The translations under genes and the position numbers were made by a program. Positions 1 to 6,342 of a DNA stretch of 25,999 nucleotides are shown here, piece after piece (within the stretch, counting starts at the first letter, position 1; every line of letters begins with the position of its first letter). The stretch spans positions 1-25,999 of the forward strand of contig CAZPRI010000008.1 in NCBI GenBank assembly GCA_964589635.1, written 5' to 3'. The notes beneath the pieces are model-generated. The model saw nothing but the letters and a program-made list of their open reading frames with translations, searched no databases and had not been told where the DNA came from. Source of the DNA: CAZUCU01 sp964589635 (GTDB lineage: Bacteria > Patescibacteriota > Minisyncoccia > Phycocordibacterales > JAACPR01).

Positions 1-1897
1 AGAAGGAGAAGACTCAACTACAAACTTCAATGGACAAAGCCTAACTGTTTCTGGAAATGGAAACATAGGAGGAAACCTTACCGTGTCTGGAACAGGAACA
101 AGTACTCTCGATGGAACCTTAAACTTAAATGGACCTTTAATGCTTAGCGGAAGTCCTGGAACATCAGGGTATGTTTTAACTTCTCAAGGAACATCTGATC
201 CTGTATGGAGTGCTGTATCAAGCCTCTCTGTTGATGCGGAAACTCTAGACTCTCTGGACTCAACAGCATTTTTAAAGGTATCAAACAATTTATCTGATCT
301 AACAAACACAACAACAGCAAGAACAAACCTTGGACTTGGTTCACTTGCAACACTAAGCGACCTTTCAACTTTTGATACAGACAACCTATCTCAAGGATCA
401 ACAAATTTGTATTCACAGTGGACGCCTGAAACAGGAGGAATAAATTATGCAGGGGGGAATGTGGGGGTGGGGACAACTTCACCTTCATACAAACTAGATG
501 TAAACGGAACAGGGCGCTTCACTGGTTCTGTCACTGCATCTTCATTTACAGGTTCTGGAGCAAACATCACAGGACTTCTCACTACACAAGTAGCGGAAGG
601 AACAAACCTCTACTATACGGACACGCGCGCTCGCTCTGCACTTTCATCAAGCGCAACAGGACTTACCTACACATCAGCAACAGGAGACTTCTCACTTACT
701 TCTGGATACACTATCCCAACTCAAACTTTTCTTGACTCTCGTGCACCACTCGCATCTCCTGTATTTACTGGAACACTCTCAGTTCCGCTTGGATTAGTTA
801 ATTCACCTACATACTCATTTACTGGAGACTCTGATACTGGTATATGGTCATCAGTTGCCGATACACTTAACTTTTCTACTGCAGGACTTGAGCGATTGCG
901 TATTGCAAGCAATGGCAGTATCGGGATTGGTACAACAACACCTAATTCACTGCTTACCGTTGCAGGAAATGGATATTTTGGAGGAAATGTGACTGCAACA
1001 GGAACAATTACATCTTCTGATCTGACGCTTACTTCTTTTACTACTGGCTCTGTTCCATTTATTGGAACTGGTGGTGTATTAACACAAAATAACTCTCGAT
1101 TATTCTGGGACGATACGAACGAAGGACTTGGAATAGGAACCAATTCGGTTTCAAGTACTAAATTTAAAGTCAGTGTTTCAAGTTCTCAAATAACCGAACA
1201 CTATGATAATCAAAATAAGATTGCAAGCAATATTGGGGGTGCGGTCGTATCAGGAGTACTTCAACTTTCAAATGATGGTGTGTGCGGTTCTTATGCGGTT
1301 ATCGGACAAGACGGATTGACCTACGGTACTGTCCTTGGTGATGATGGTAAGTGCTGGCTTGATCGTAACCTCGGTGCAACACGTCAGGCCTTATCTTCTA
1401 ATGATAGCGCTGCATACGGGTACTTAATTCAATGGGGGAGAAGTCTTGATGGTCATCAAGTTACTACTAGTGGGACAACAGCCACACTTTCTTCTAGTGA
1501 TACTCCAGGACATGCAAACTTTATCCTTGCGCCAAGTAGTCCTAATGACTGGAGGAGTCCTCAAAACAACAGTCTTTGGCAAGGTGTAAATGGTACCAAT
1601 AATGTCTGCCCTGCAGGATTTAGACTTCCAACACAAGCTGAGTGGGCTACTCTTGTGAGCGCCGAAGGTATTACGAACAGCGCAACAGCATATAGCTCAT
1701 CTCTTAAGTTGCCAGTAGCCGGCGGCCGCAGCCACTCGTCGGGAGGCTTGGACGATCAGGGCAGTAGCGGCCGCTACTGGTCGAGTAGTGTCTCTGGTGC
1801 TATTGCGTTCTCCTTGTACTTCAGCTCGTCCGGTGTTAACCCATCGTCCGCGGACAGTCGAGCCTTCGGGTTTTCGGTTCGTTGTCTTAAGGATTAA
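1..1897 (+). CDS. DGR target: tail-fibre-like adhesin with C-terminal variable Fib_succ_major (C-type-lectin-like) domain, 5' partial
   Basis: This reading frame is open from base 2, so the gene begins upstream of the window; the GTG at 83 is an internal codon. The first two thirds are low-complexity Gly/Thr/Ser-rich segments with tail-fibre-type motifs such as GNVGVGTTSP (near 460) and GSIGIGTTTP (near 915), and a stretch like phage fibre shafts (FTGDSDTGIW, near 820). From about 1281 the protein changes to a domain with DGKCWLDRNLGATR, CPAGFRLPTQAEW, YWSSS and a final GFSVRC, which matches the Fib_succ_major paralogous domain (TIGR02145), a C-type-lectin-like fold used as a DGR display scaffold. 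The last 60 codons are the VR. I infer a surface-displayed or secreted binding protein; any signal peptide would lie outside the window. The ligand is unknown. Assignment as DGR target is very firm; exact domain family is by motif only. Confidence 0.93.
   Translation, partial: EGEDSTTNFNGQSLTVSGNGNIGGNLTVSGTGTSTLDGTLNLNGPLMLSGSPGTSGYVLTSQGTSDPVWSAVSSLSVDAETLDSLDSTAFLKVSNNLSDLTNTTTARTNLGLGSLATLSDLSTFDTDNLSQGSTNLYSQWTPETGGINYAGGNVGVGTTSPSYKLDVNGTGRFTGSVTASSFTGSGANITGLLTTQVAEGTNLYYTDTRARSALSSSATGLTYTSATGDFSLTSGYTIPTQTFLDSRAPLASPVFTGTLSVPLGLVNSPTYSFTGDSDTGIWSSVADTLNFSTAGLERLRIASNGSIGIGTTTPNSLLTVAGNGYFGGNVTATGTITSSDLTLTSFTTGSVPFIGTGGVLTQNNSRLFWDDTNEGLGIGTNSVSSTKFKVSVSSSQITEHYDNQNKIASNIGGAVVSGVLQLSNDGVCGSYAVIGQDGLTYGTVLGDDGKCWLDRNLGATRQALSSNDSAAYGYLIQWGRSLDGHQVTTSGTTATLSSSDTPGHANFILAPSSPNDWRSPQNNSLWQGVNGTNNVCPAGFRLPTQAEWATLVSAEGITNSATAYSSSLKLPVAGGRSHSSGGLDDQGSSGRYWSSSVSGAIAFSLYFSSSGVNPSSADSRAFGFSVRCLKD
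1714..1893 (+). repeat. DGR variable repeat (VR)
   Basis: These 180 bases align without gaps to 2461-2640. There are 21 differences, and in each the template carries A while this copy carries G (12), T (6) or C (3). The changes alter 16 codons of the target protein, all non-synonymously, and none makes a stop. The first 10 and the last 27 or so bases are unchanged; the conserved 3' end (roughly 1867-1893) is where the initiation-of-mutagenic-homing (IMH) sequence should lie. Identity ends at 1894, where VR has T and TR has C, just before the target gene stop codon. Confidence 0.97.
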
Positions 1898-1909
1898 GGT
1901 TGGGTTGAT

Positions 1910-1939
1910 TTGACTATTTTGCAATTTTGCATTTAGAAT
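1910..1939 (+). promoter_or_regulatory. Putative promoter for avd (leaderless)
   Basis: TTGACT (1910-1915) and TAGAAT (1934-1939) are separated by 18 bases, directly behind the target gene stop at 1897. The hexamer ends 7 bases before the avd ATG at 1947, so the transcript would start at or next to the start codon. No Shine-Dalgarno sequence precedes avd, which fits a leaderless message. The promoter would let avd, the TR RNA and the reverse transcriptase be expressed separately from the target gene. Confidence 0.5.
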
Positions 1940-1946
1940 ACATATA

Positions 1947-2327
1947 ATGGCACTGTACTATAGCTTACCTGTTTACAAATCAAGTTATCGATTACTGATG
2001 CTTAGTTGTCGATTTGGTCAAAATTTTGCCAGAGAATATAAGTATACTGTCGGTCAAAAAATTACAGATGAAGCAATGTGTCTTATTCAATGTATATATC
2101 AAGCCAACAAATCTTTTGATAAAGGTCCTGCTCTCGAAAAAGCTCGTGAACATACGGAGATGATACGCGTGTATGTGAGATTAATGCATGAGTTTAATCA
2201 ATTAAGCCTTAAGCAATTTGTTGAGATAAATCAAAACATCGAAGATGTTTCTAAACAAATCACAGCATGGGAGTCTTATAGTAAAAAAAATCAAAAAAAC
2301 CCGCCAGAATCATCTGCACTCATGTAG
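1947..2327 (+). CDS. avd: DGR accessory variability determinant (Avd)
   Basis: This 126-residue protein is almost entirely helical by composition, with hydrophobic heptad-like spacing and basic residues, as expected for the Avd four-helix bundle (related to the 23S rRNA intervening-sequence/S23 protein family). Avd forms a barrel-shaped pentamer in Bordetella phage BPP-1 that binds the reverse transcriptase and is needed for template-primed cDNA synthesis. Its length and its place between VR and TR are exactly those of Avd in canonical loci. The ATG at 1947 is chosen because a promoter hexamer lies 7 bases upstream and no earlier start is available. The C-terminal tail (about residues 110-126) is Lys/Asn/Ser-rich and probably disordered. 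Identification rests on context, length and helical character rather than on a single diagnostic motif. Confidence 0.88.
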   Translation: MALYYSLPVYKSSYRLLMLSCRFGQNFAREYKYTVGQKITDEAMCLIQCIYQANKSFDKGPALEKAREHTEMIRVYVRLMHEFNQLSLKQFVEINQNIEDVSKQITAWESYSKKNQKNPPESSALM

Positions 2328-2460
2328 GGCACAGGTGAGCGTGCGGAGTAAATCCAATAACCCTCTTGCACACAGATGTGAGGAATCGAGTCTGTGATCG
2401 GACATGTTACGCATAGTATCCATGTATACAAAGTGTAATAAATACAGTGGTTATGTTTTT
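2328..2460 (+). ncRNA. avd-TR spacer, probable 5' part of the DGR template RNA
   Basis: These 133 bases between the avd stop and the TR carry no convincing gene. They are more GC-rich than the flanking avd gene and contain short complementary arms, for example CACAGA at 2371-2376 with TCTGTG at 2391-2396, and ACATG/CATGT near 2402-2425. In DGRs the TR is transcribed as a non-coding RNA together with flanking sequence that folds for recognition by RT-Avd, so this stretch is the likely upstream part of that RNA. The structure is my inference. Confidence 0.5.
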
Positions 2461-2640
2461 AGTAGCCGGCAACCGCAACCACTCGTCGGGAGGCTTGAAC
2501 AATCAGGGCAGTAACGGCAACTACTGGTCGAGTAGTGTCTCTGGTACTAATGCGTTCAACTTGAACTTCAACTCGTCCGGTGTTAACCCATCGAACACGA
2601 ACAATCGAGCCAACGGGTTTTCGGTTCGTTGTCTTAAGGA
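2461..2640 (+). repeat. DGR template repeat (TR)
   Basis: This is the invariant donor copy of the VR at 1714-1893. It has 46 adenines, of which 21 are substituted in the VR. In the reading frame of the VR it has 15 Asn codons (AAC or AAT); 14 of these are changed in the VR, only the one at 2585 is not. Two Thr codons (ACT, ACG) are the other variable sites. AAY codons at exposed lectin-fold positions are typical of DGR templates because mutation of the two adenines can give many residues and never a stop. The sequence also reads open as protein (through 2668), but that is a by-product of its homology with the VR. Confidence 0.97.
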
Positions 2641-2651
2641 CTTACAAATAT

Positions 2652-3839
2652 ATGAGTATTTCACCTAAACATAATCAACAACTTCTTCTAGATATTTTCA
2701 AAGCCTATGAAGATGCAAAAAGACATAAAGGTAATACATCCAATGCCCTACGTTTTGCAGAAAATTATGAACATAAACTTTTTAAGCTGTATGACGATAT
2801 TTTACATCGTAAATATGTAATCGGTCAGAGTGTATGCTTTATCGTACATAAACCTGTACAGCGAGAGATATTTGCTGCAGATTTTAGAGATAGAATAGTC
2901 CATCATTTAATTTTTAATTATATAAACCCCATCTTTGAAAAACATTTTATCAAAGATAGTTATAGTTGTAGAATAGGTAAAGGTACTTCAAAAGGAATAC
3001 AGAGAATACAACAATTCATGCGATCTTGTTCAGAAAATTATCAAAAAGATTGCTGGATACTTAAACTGGATATCCAAGGATATTTTATGTCCATTGATAG
3101 AATAAAAATATTTGAAAAAATTAAAAAAAGATTGTCTACCATACGTAATCCAGATTTTGATAGAGAACTTATACTCTATCTCATAGAGATTGTTATTTTT
3201 CATGATCCTACTACTAACTGTTATATTAAAGGTAAAAGGTCAGATTGGAATGGTCTTCCAAAATCAAAAAGTCTATTTTATGCACATGAAAACAAAGGTT
3301 TTCCAATTGGAAATTTAACAAGTCAGTTGTTTGGAAATATTTATCTTGATGAATTTGATCATTGGATAAAGGAAAGATATAGAATGGATTATTATGGGAG
3401 ATATGTGGACGATATGATTTTTATTCATGTTGATAAAGATTTTTTAACTTCGATTGTTAAAGCTATTCAAGTGCGACTCAAGGACTCACTTGGACTACAA
3501 CTTCATCCAAAGAAAATCTATCTTCAAAAGAATATTCAGGGAGTACATTTTTTGGGTGCGTATGTAAAGCCATGGAGGATATACATAGGTAAGAAAACAA
3601 AAAGTAACTGTATAACTGCTTTAACCATGTGGAACAAAAAATTTGAAAATTCTAATAGTATACATGATCAAAAAGAAATTGACGCATTTGTATCATGCAT
3701 GAATTCATATCTTGGACTTATGAAACAATATAAGACAGGTACATTAAGAAAAAAAGTTATTAAAAAATTCACAGACCGTGTACATTCATCCATTGATGTT
3801 TTTCCACAATACGGTAAAATTAAAGCACATCTATTATGA
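2652..3839 (+). CDS. DGR reverse transcriptase
   Basis: The protein (395 residues from the ATG at 2652) is a group-II-intron-like reverse transcriptase of the DGR clade. It shows the palm motif LKLDIQGYF with the first catalytic Asp at residue 140, the DGR-type motif GFPIGNLTSQ at about 216-225 (other RTs usually have QGxxxSP here), and the catalytic YVDD at 251-254, followed by LHPKK and HFLGAYVKP. There is no maturase or endonuclease domain, as usual for DGR RTs. It copies the TR RNA with adenine-specific errors in complex with Avd. The frame is open back to 2580, but that part lies inside the TR; the ATG at 2652 is preceded by AAGGA (2636-2640), which is the end of the TR, with an 11-base gap. 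Its TGA stop overlaps the ATG of the next gene. Confidence 0.96.
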   Translation: MSISPKHNQQLLLDIFKAYEDAKRHKGNTSNALRFAENYEHKLFKLYDDILHRKYVIGQSVCFIVHKPVQREIFAADFRDRIVHHLIFNYINPIFEKHFIKDSYSCRIGKGTSKGIQRIQQFMRSCSENYQKDCWILKLDIQGYFMSIDRIKIFEKIKKRLSTIRNPDFDRELILYLIEIVIFHDPTTNCYIKGKRSDWNGLPKSKSLFYAHENKGFPIGNLTSQLFGNIYLDEFDHWIKERYRMDYYGRYVDDMIFIHVDKDFLTSIVKAIQVRLKDSLGLQLHPKKIYLQKNIQGVHFLGAYVKPWRIYIGKKTKSNCITALTMWNKKFENSNSIHDQKEIDAFVSCMNSYLGLMKQYKTGTLRKKVIKKFTDRVHSSIDVFPQYGKIKAHLL

Positions 3840-5362
3840 ACACATACGTATTAACTATTAAAAAAATACTACACATCTTTTCTTTCAGTATTATATTTTT
3901 AATATGCTTCATTATTTCTGCCCCTTCTGCGTATGCCGGGTATAGTTCTGTGGGTATTATTACTTCCACAAACTTGCTTGCTGGGAATTCGGTTTCAAGT
4001 ATTACTAATTTTCACTACACACTCATTTCACTCCCTGGAGATTCAAGTGTTAGTGTACAGTTTAGTACAGATGGATCAACATGGTATTCGGCAAGTGGAG
4101 TTCTTAACGGTTCAACTAACCTAAGTACGACTGGTGGTGCTGATGTGAGTTTAACTGCGCTTAATTGGTCTGGTAATTCGTTTTATTATAAAATCACTCT
4201 TAATCCTACGAGTGATTTGACTAATACACCAACTATTTCAGAAGTGTACATTGATTACACTGCTTCAACTGGATATAACGATGCGTTTTTTGTAGACAAC
4301 TCCGGAAATGTTAATTTGGGAATTGTAGATTCAAAATTTTCGACACGAGGTGGAGCAACATTTGGAGTCGATTACTTTGCAGTAACTCCTCCGACCAATG
4401 GAGTTTTGGTACAAGGTAATGTGGGTATTGGTGTTTCAGATCCTGTTGCAAGACTTGCACTCAAAGGAGATGGTACTAATCCTGTTTTCAATATGTTTGA
4501 TGGTTCTGGAAGTAATATATTTACTCTTTTAAATACGGGCAACGTCGGAATTGGAACAACAACCCCCCAAACAAACCTCCACGTTGTACGAAGCGACGAC
4601 GGAGCTCCCGTACGGTTTGAAGATTCATCAGGTTACTGTGAAATAAACCCAACTTCAACAACATGGACTTGTACATCTGACCTAAGACTAAAAGATAATA
4701 TTGTAAGTTTAAATAATGAAGAAATACTAACTAAAATAAATGAACTTAACCCAGTAACATTCAGTTGGAAGACAGACGACACAAACGGAGAAAGACTAGG
4801 TCTTATTGCTCAAGAAGTAGAAGACATATTCCCAACTCTTGTTAACACAGATTCCAAAACAGGACTTAAGTCAGTCTCATACGGTTCTTTCACTACATAC
4901 CTTATAAGTGCTGTGCAGGAATTATCAAGAAAGGTTACAAGTTTGTTTGATGGAACTGGTGTTGCAAAAGTAGATGAAATAGACACTCAAAAACTTTGTG
5001 TTGATGGTTACTGCATAACAAAAGAGCAGTTCATGAATGTATTTGTTAATGGAGACCATCGTAATACTGATAATTTATCAGTGGTTGATCCAATTAATGA
5101 GACTGAACCTATAAGTGGAGAAGAATCAGCACAAGAAGAAATTATTGAAGAACCAGTAGAAGTAGTAGAAGAAACTACTCCAGAAGAGGTGATTGATGAA
5201 ATAGTAGAATCAGAAGAGGAGATTGTTGTCGTTGAAGAGGGGGTAGTGGAAGAGGTGATAGAACTCAAGAACCAGTCTTCTGAGGATCCTGTTACGGGGC
5301 AGGCAAAACCTGAAGTTGTGGAAGAAAGCACGGTTGAAGTAGAGGAGGTCCCTGCGATTTAA
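3836..5362 (+). CDS. Secreted protein with S74 intramolecular chaperone (auto-processing) domain and acidic C-terminal tail
   Basis: The ATG overlaps the RT stop (ATGA at 3836-3839), implying translational coupling to the DGR. Residues 1-34 form a signal peptide (basic start, long hydrophobic core, SAYA before G35). Residues about 35-260 are beta-rich fibre-like sequence with GNVGIGVSDP and GNVGIGTTTP motifs resembling those in the DGR target. Residues about 281-365 are a Peptidase_S74 domain: SDLRLKDNI opens it, with Ser281 and Lys286 spaced as the catalytic Ser/Lys dyad of endosialidase-type chaperones, and LGLIAQEVEDIFP and VSYGSF follow. The family trimerises beta-helical fibres and then cleaves itself before the Ser. 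Unusually, about 140 residues follow the domain: a Cys-containing stretch (CVDGYC) and a tail very rich in Glu and Val. It probably acts outside the membrane, perhaps as a partner or folding aid of the DGR adhesin (inference). Confidence 0.85.
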   Translation: MNTYVLTIKKILHIFSFSIIFLICFIISAPSAYAGYSSVGIITSTNLLAGNSVSSITNFHYTLISLPGDSSVSVQFSTDGSTWYSASGVLNGSTNLSTTGGADVSLTALNWSGNSFYYKITLNPTSDLTNTPTISEVYIDYTASTGYNDAFFVDNSGNVNLGIVDSKFSTRGGATFGVDYFAVTPPTNGVLVQGNVGIGVSDPVARLALKGDGTNPVFNMFDGSGSNIFTLLNTGNVGIGTTTPQTNLHVVRSDDGAPVRFEDSSGYCEINPTSTTWTCTSDLRLKDNIVSLNNEEILTKINELNPVTFSWKTDDTNGERLGLIAQEVEDIFPTLVNTDSKTGLKSVSYGSFTTYLISAVQELSRKVTSLFDGTGVAKVDEIDTQKLCVDGYCITKEQFMNVFVNGDHRNTDNLSVVDPINETEPISGEESAQEEIIEEPVEVVEETTPEEVIDEIVESEEEIVVVEEGVVEEVIELKNQSSEDPVTGQAKPEVVEESTVEVEEVPAI

Positions 5363-5368
5363 AAAAAA

Positions 5369-5395
5369 GCGGCCCTTCGGGCCGCTTTTTTTTTT
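5369..5395 (+). terminator. Rho-independent terminator of the DGR/S74 unit
   Basis: A perfect 7-bp GC stem (GCGGCCC / GGGCCGC, loop TTC, 5369-5385) is followed by ten T. It begins 6 bases after the stop of the S74 gene and closes the DGR transcription unit. Eight A precede the stem, so it could also work weakly on the other strand. Confidence 0.95.
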
Positions 5396-5485
5396 ACTCA
5401 ATGGTCTAGATTTGCAAATATTATTTTTTGGTATATTGTATCTTTTTAGAGTGTTCTATTTTAAAAACAAAAAGAAAGGAGAAAA

Positions 5486-6031
5486 ATGCCATACGGTCCA
5501 AGTATCTGTGATAAGTTTAATCATTTTTTTATAGGTGAATTTGTGATACCTGATTGGTGTCACGAGTTTGGTCCAGTAACTCTAGCTGGTGATTTGACAA
5601 ATAGTCCTATAAAGAAAATAACAATCCAGTCTTATAAGAAGGAGAGAGTGGGTGGAGTTTATTTCCAGTCTGAAATGGATAATCTGAAACCATCTACGAG
5701 AATAAAAGTTTTTGGTTTTCGTCTAAAATCAAGATCAATCTGCACTAATTCCGAGATAATGAAATTCATGGATGATTGTGGGTGTAGATATTTCGGTATT
5801 AACGGTCTTATCCTTACCTGTGAACTATTGAATGAAAAGCTCTGTTTATATCCATTTACGTGGGCTGTATCTTTTTGTGGACCTGAACGGAATAAGTTAA
5901 ATGTGTGTGGTATTCCAAGAGTTCCTATTGCATTTAAATCTAAGGATTCTGATAGGTTTGAGATTCACAACGGTAGCCTAAGTGGGATATGGAATAAGAA
6001 TTTCCTGTTTCTCGGTTTCCAATTGTACTAA
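5486..6031 (+). CDS. Hypothetical protein, orphan single-gene unit
   Basis: I do not recognise this 181-residue protein. It has no signal peptide and no clear membrane segment. It contains about ten Cys, several in pairs with other Cys or His nearby (for example DDCGC and FCGPE), and many aromatic and basic residues, suggesting a compact soluble fold, possibly metal-binding or DNA-binding. The ATG at 5486 has one of the best Shine-Dalgarno sequences in the window (AAAGGAG, about 6 bases upstream), unlike most neighbours. It lies between two strong terminators (5369-5395 and 6037-6068), so it is transcribed alone. A weak promoter candidate is TTGCAA (5412-5417) with TATTGT (5434-5439). Function is unknown. 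Confidence 0.75.
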   Translation: MPYGPSICDKFNHFFIGEFVIPDWCHEFGPVTLAGDLTNSPIKKITIQSYKKERVGGVYFQSEMDNLKPSTRIKVFGFRLKSRSICTNSEIMKFMDDCGCRYFGINGLILTCELLNEKLCLYPFTWAVSFCGPERNKLNVCGIPRVPIAFKSKDSDRFEIHNGSLSGIWNKNFLFLGFQLY

Positions 6032-6036
6032 AATTA

Positions 6037-6068
6037 GCCGATCAAAGCTTTGCTTTGATCGGCTTTTT
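6037..6068 (+). terminator. Rho-independent terminator
   Basis: An 11-bp perfect inverted repeat (GCCGATCAAAG / CTTTGATCGGC, 6037-6063, loop of 5) is followed by five T. It begins 5 bases after the stop of the 181-residue gene and ends only a few bases before the next promoter. Confidence 0.93.
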
Positions 6069-6071
6069 ATT

Positions 6072-6080
6072 TGCTATAAT
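6072..6080 (+). promoter_or_regulatory. Extended -10 promoter of the mreD-like/mrdA unit
   Basis: TGCTATAAT is a perfect extended -10 element (TGn plus TATAAT at 6075-6080). The expected transcript start is near 6087, one base before the ATG at 6088. No good -35 is visible, which extended -10 promoters tolerate. It sits just behind a terminator, supporting a new transcription unit here. Confidence 0.65.
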
Positions 6081-6087
6081 GGACCCA

Positions 6088-6342
6088 ATGATAAATAGGG
6101 TATTAGGGGGAGTTTTTGGAATATTGTCAGTCTTTTTTCTGCCATGGTGGATGGTGCTTTCTATAGTGCTTTCAGCTATGTTTTATTTTGATAGGTATTA
6201 TGAGGTCATTATTATCGGATTGATCGCAGATGTTTTATATGGAAGCTTTTATGCAGTTAATTTTCCTTATCCGATAACTTTATTATCATTAATTTTTCTA
6301 TATATAATCTCAAATTTTAAAAAGAATCTAATTGCATATTAA
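6088..6342 (+). CDS. Small MreD-like membrane protein
   Basis: The product (84 residues from the ATG at 6088) is nearly all hydrophobic, with about three transmembrane segments. The segment EVIIIGLIADVLYGS resembles the conserved GLxxDxxxG region of MreD, and mreD is the usual gene just upstream of mrdA (PBP2) in rod-shape operons, as here. It is much shorter than the roughly 160-residue MreD of model bacteria, so it would be a reduced form; mreB and mreC are not in the window. The frame is open back to 6055, but that part lies in the terminator stem. An ATG at 6079 overlaps the -10 hexamer, so 6088 is the better start if the message is leaderless. Its stop overlaps the mrdA ATG. Family assignment is tentative. 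Confidence 0.6.
   Translation: MINRVLGGVFGILSVFFLPWWMVLSIVLSAMFYFDRYYEVIIIGLIADVLYGSFYAVNFPYPITLLSLIFLYIISNFKKNLIAY

Noticed and set aside
83..85. GTG as start of the first gene
   Set aside because: The frame is open to the left edge of the window and encodes the same Gly/Thr/Ser-rich fibre sequence, so the gene is truncated by the window.
1943..1948. TATAAT as avd promoter
   Set aside because: It overlaps the avd start codon, so its transcript would begin inside the gene. TAGAAT at 1934-1939 with a -35 at 1910 fits better.
2580..2651. Longer N-terminus of the reverse transcriptase starting inside the TR
   Set aside because: The extra 24 residues are read from the TR in another frame and do not look like RT; the ATG at 2652 has an AAGGA upstream.
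2447..2668. 73-residue gene across the TR
   Set aside because: It only reads through the template repeat in the VR frame; coding similarity follows from TR-VR homology. The TR acts as an RNA template.
3837..3839. Recoded UGA (genetic code 25) as in Gracilibacteria/Absconditabacteria
   Set aside because: TGA ends the RT and lysS at their natural family ends and no family domain here is interrupted by in-frame TGA, so UGA is a stop.
5008..5331. 107-residue Ser/Thr-rich minus-strand gene
   Set aside because: It is the antisense of the Glu-rich tail codons of the S74 gene; Ser/Thr richness is the mirror of GAA/GAG/GTA codons.
1..5395. Phage or prophage origin of the fibre genes
   Set aside because: Fibre-like motifs and an S74 domain are phage-like, but no capsid, terminase, portal or integrase genes are present and the neighbours are housekeeping genes; a cellular surface system is simpler.
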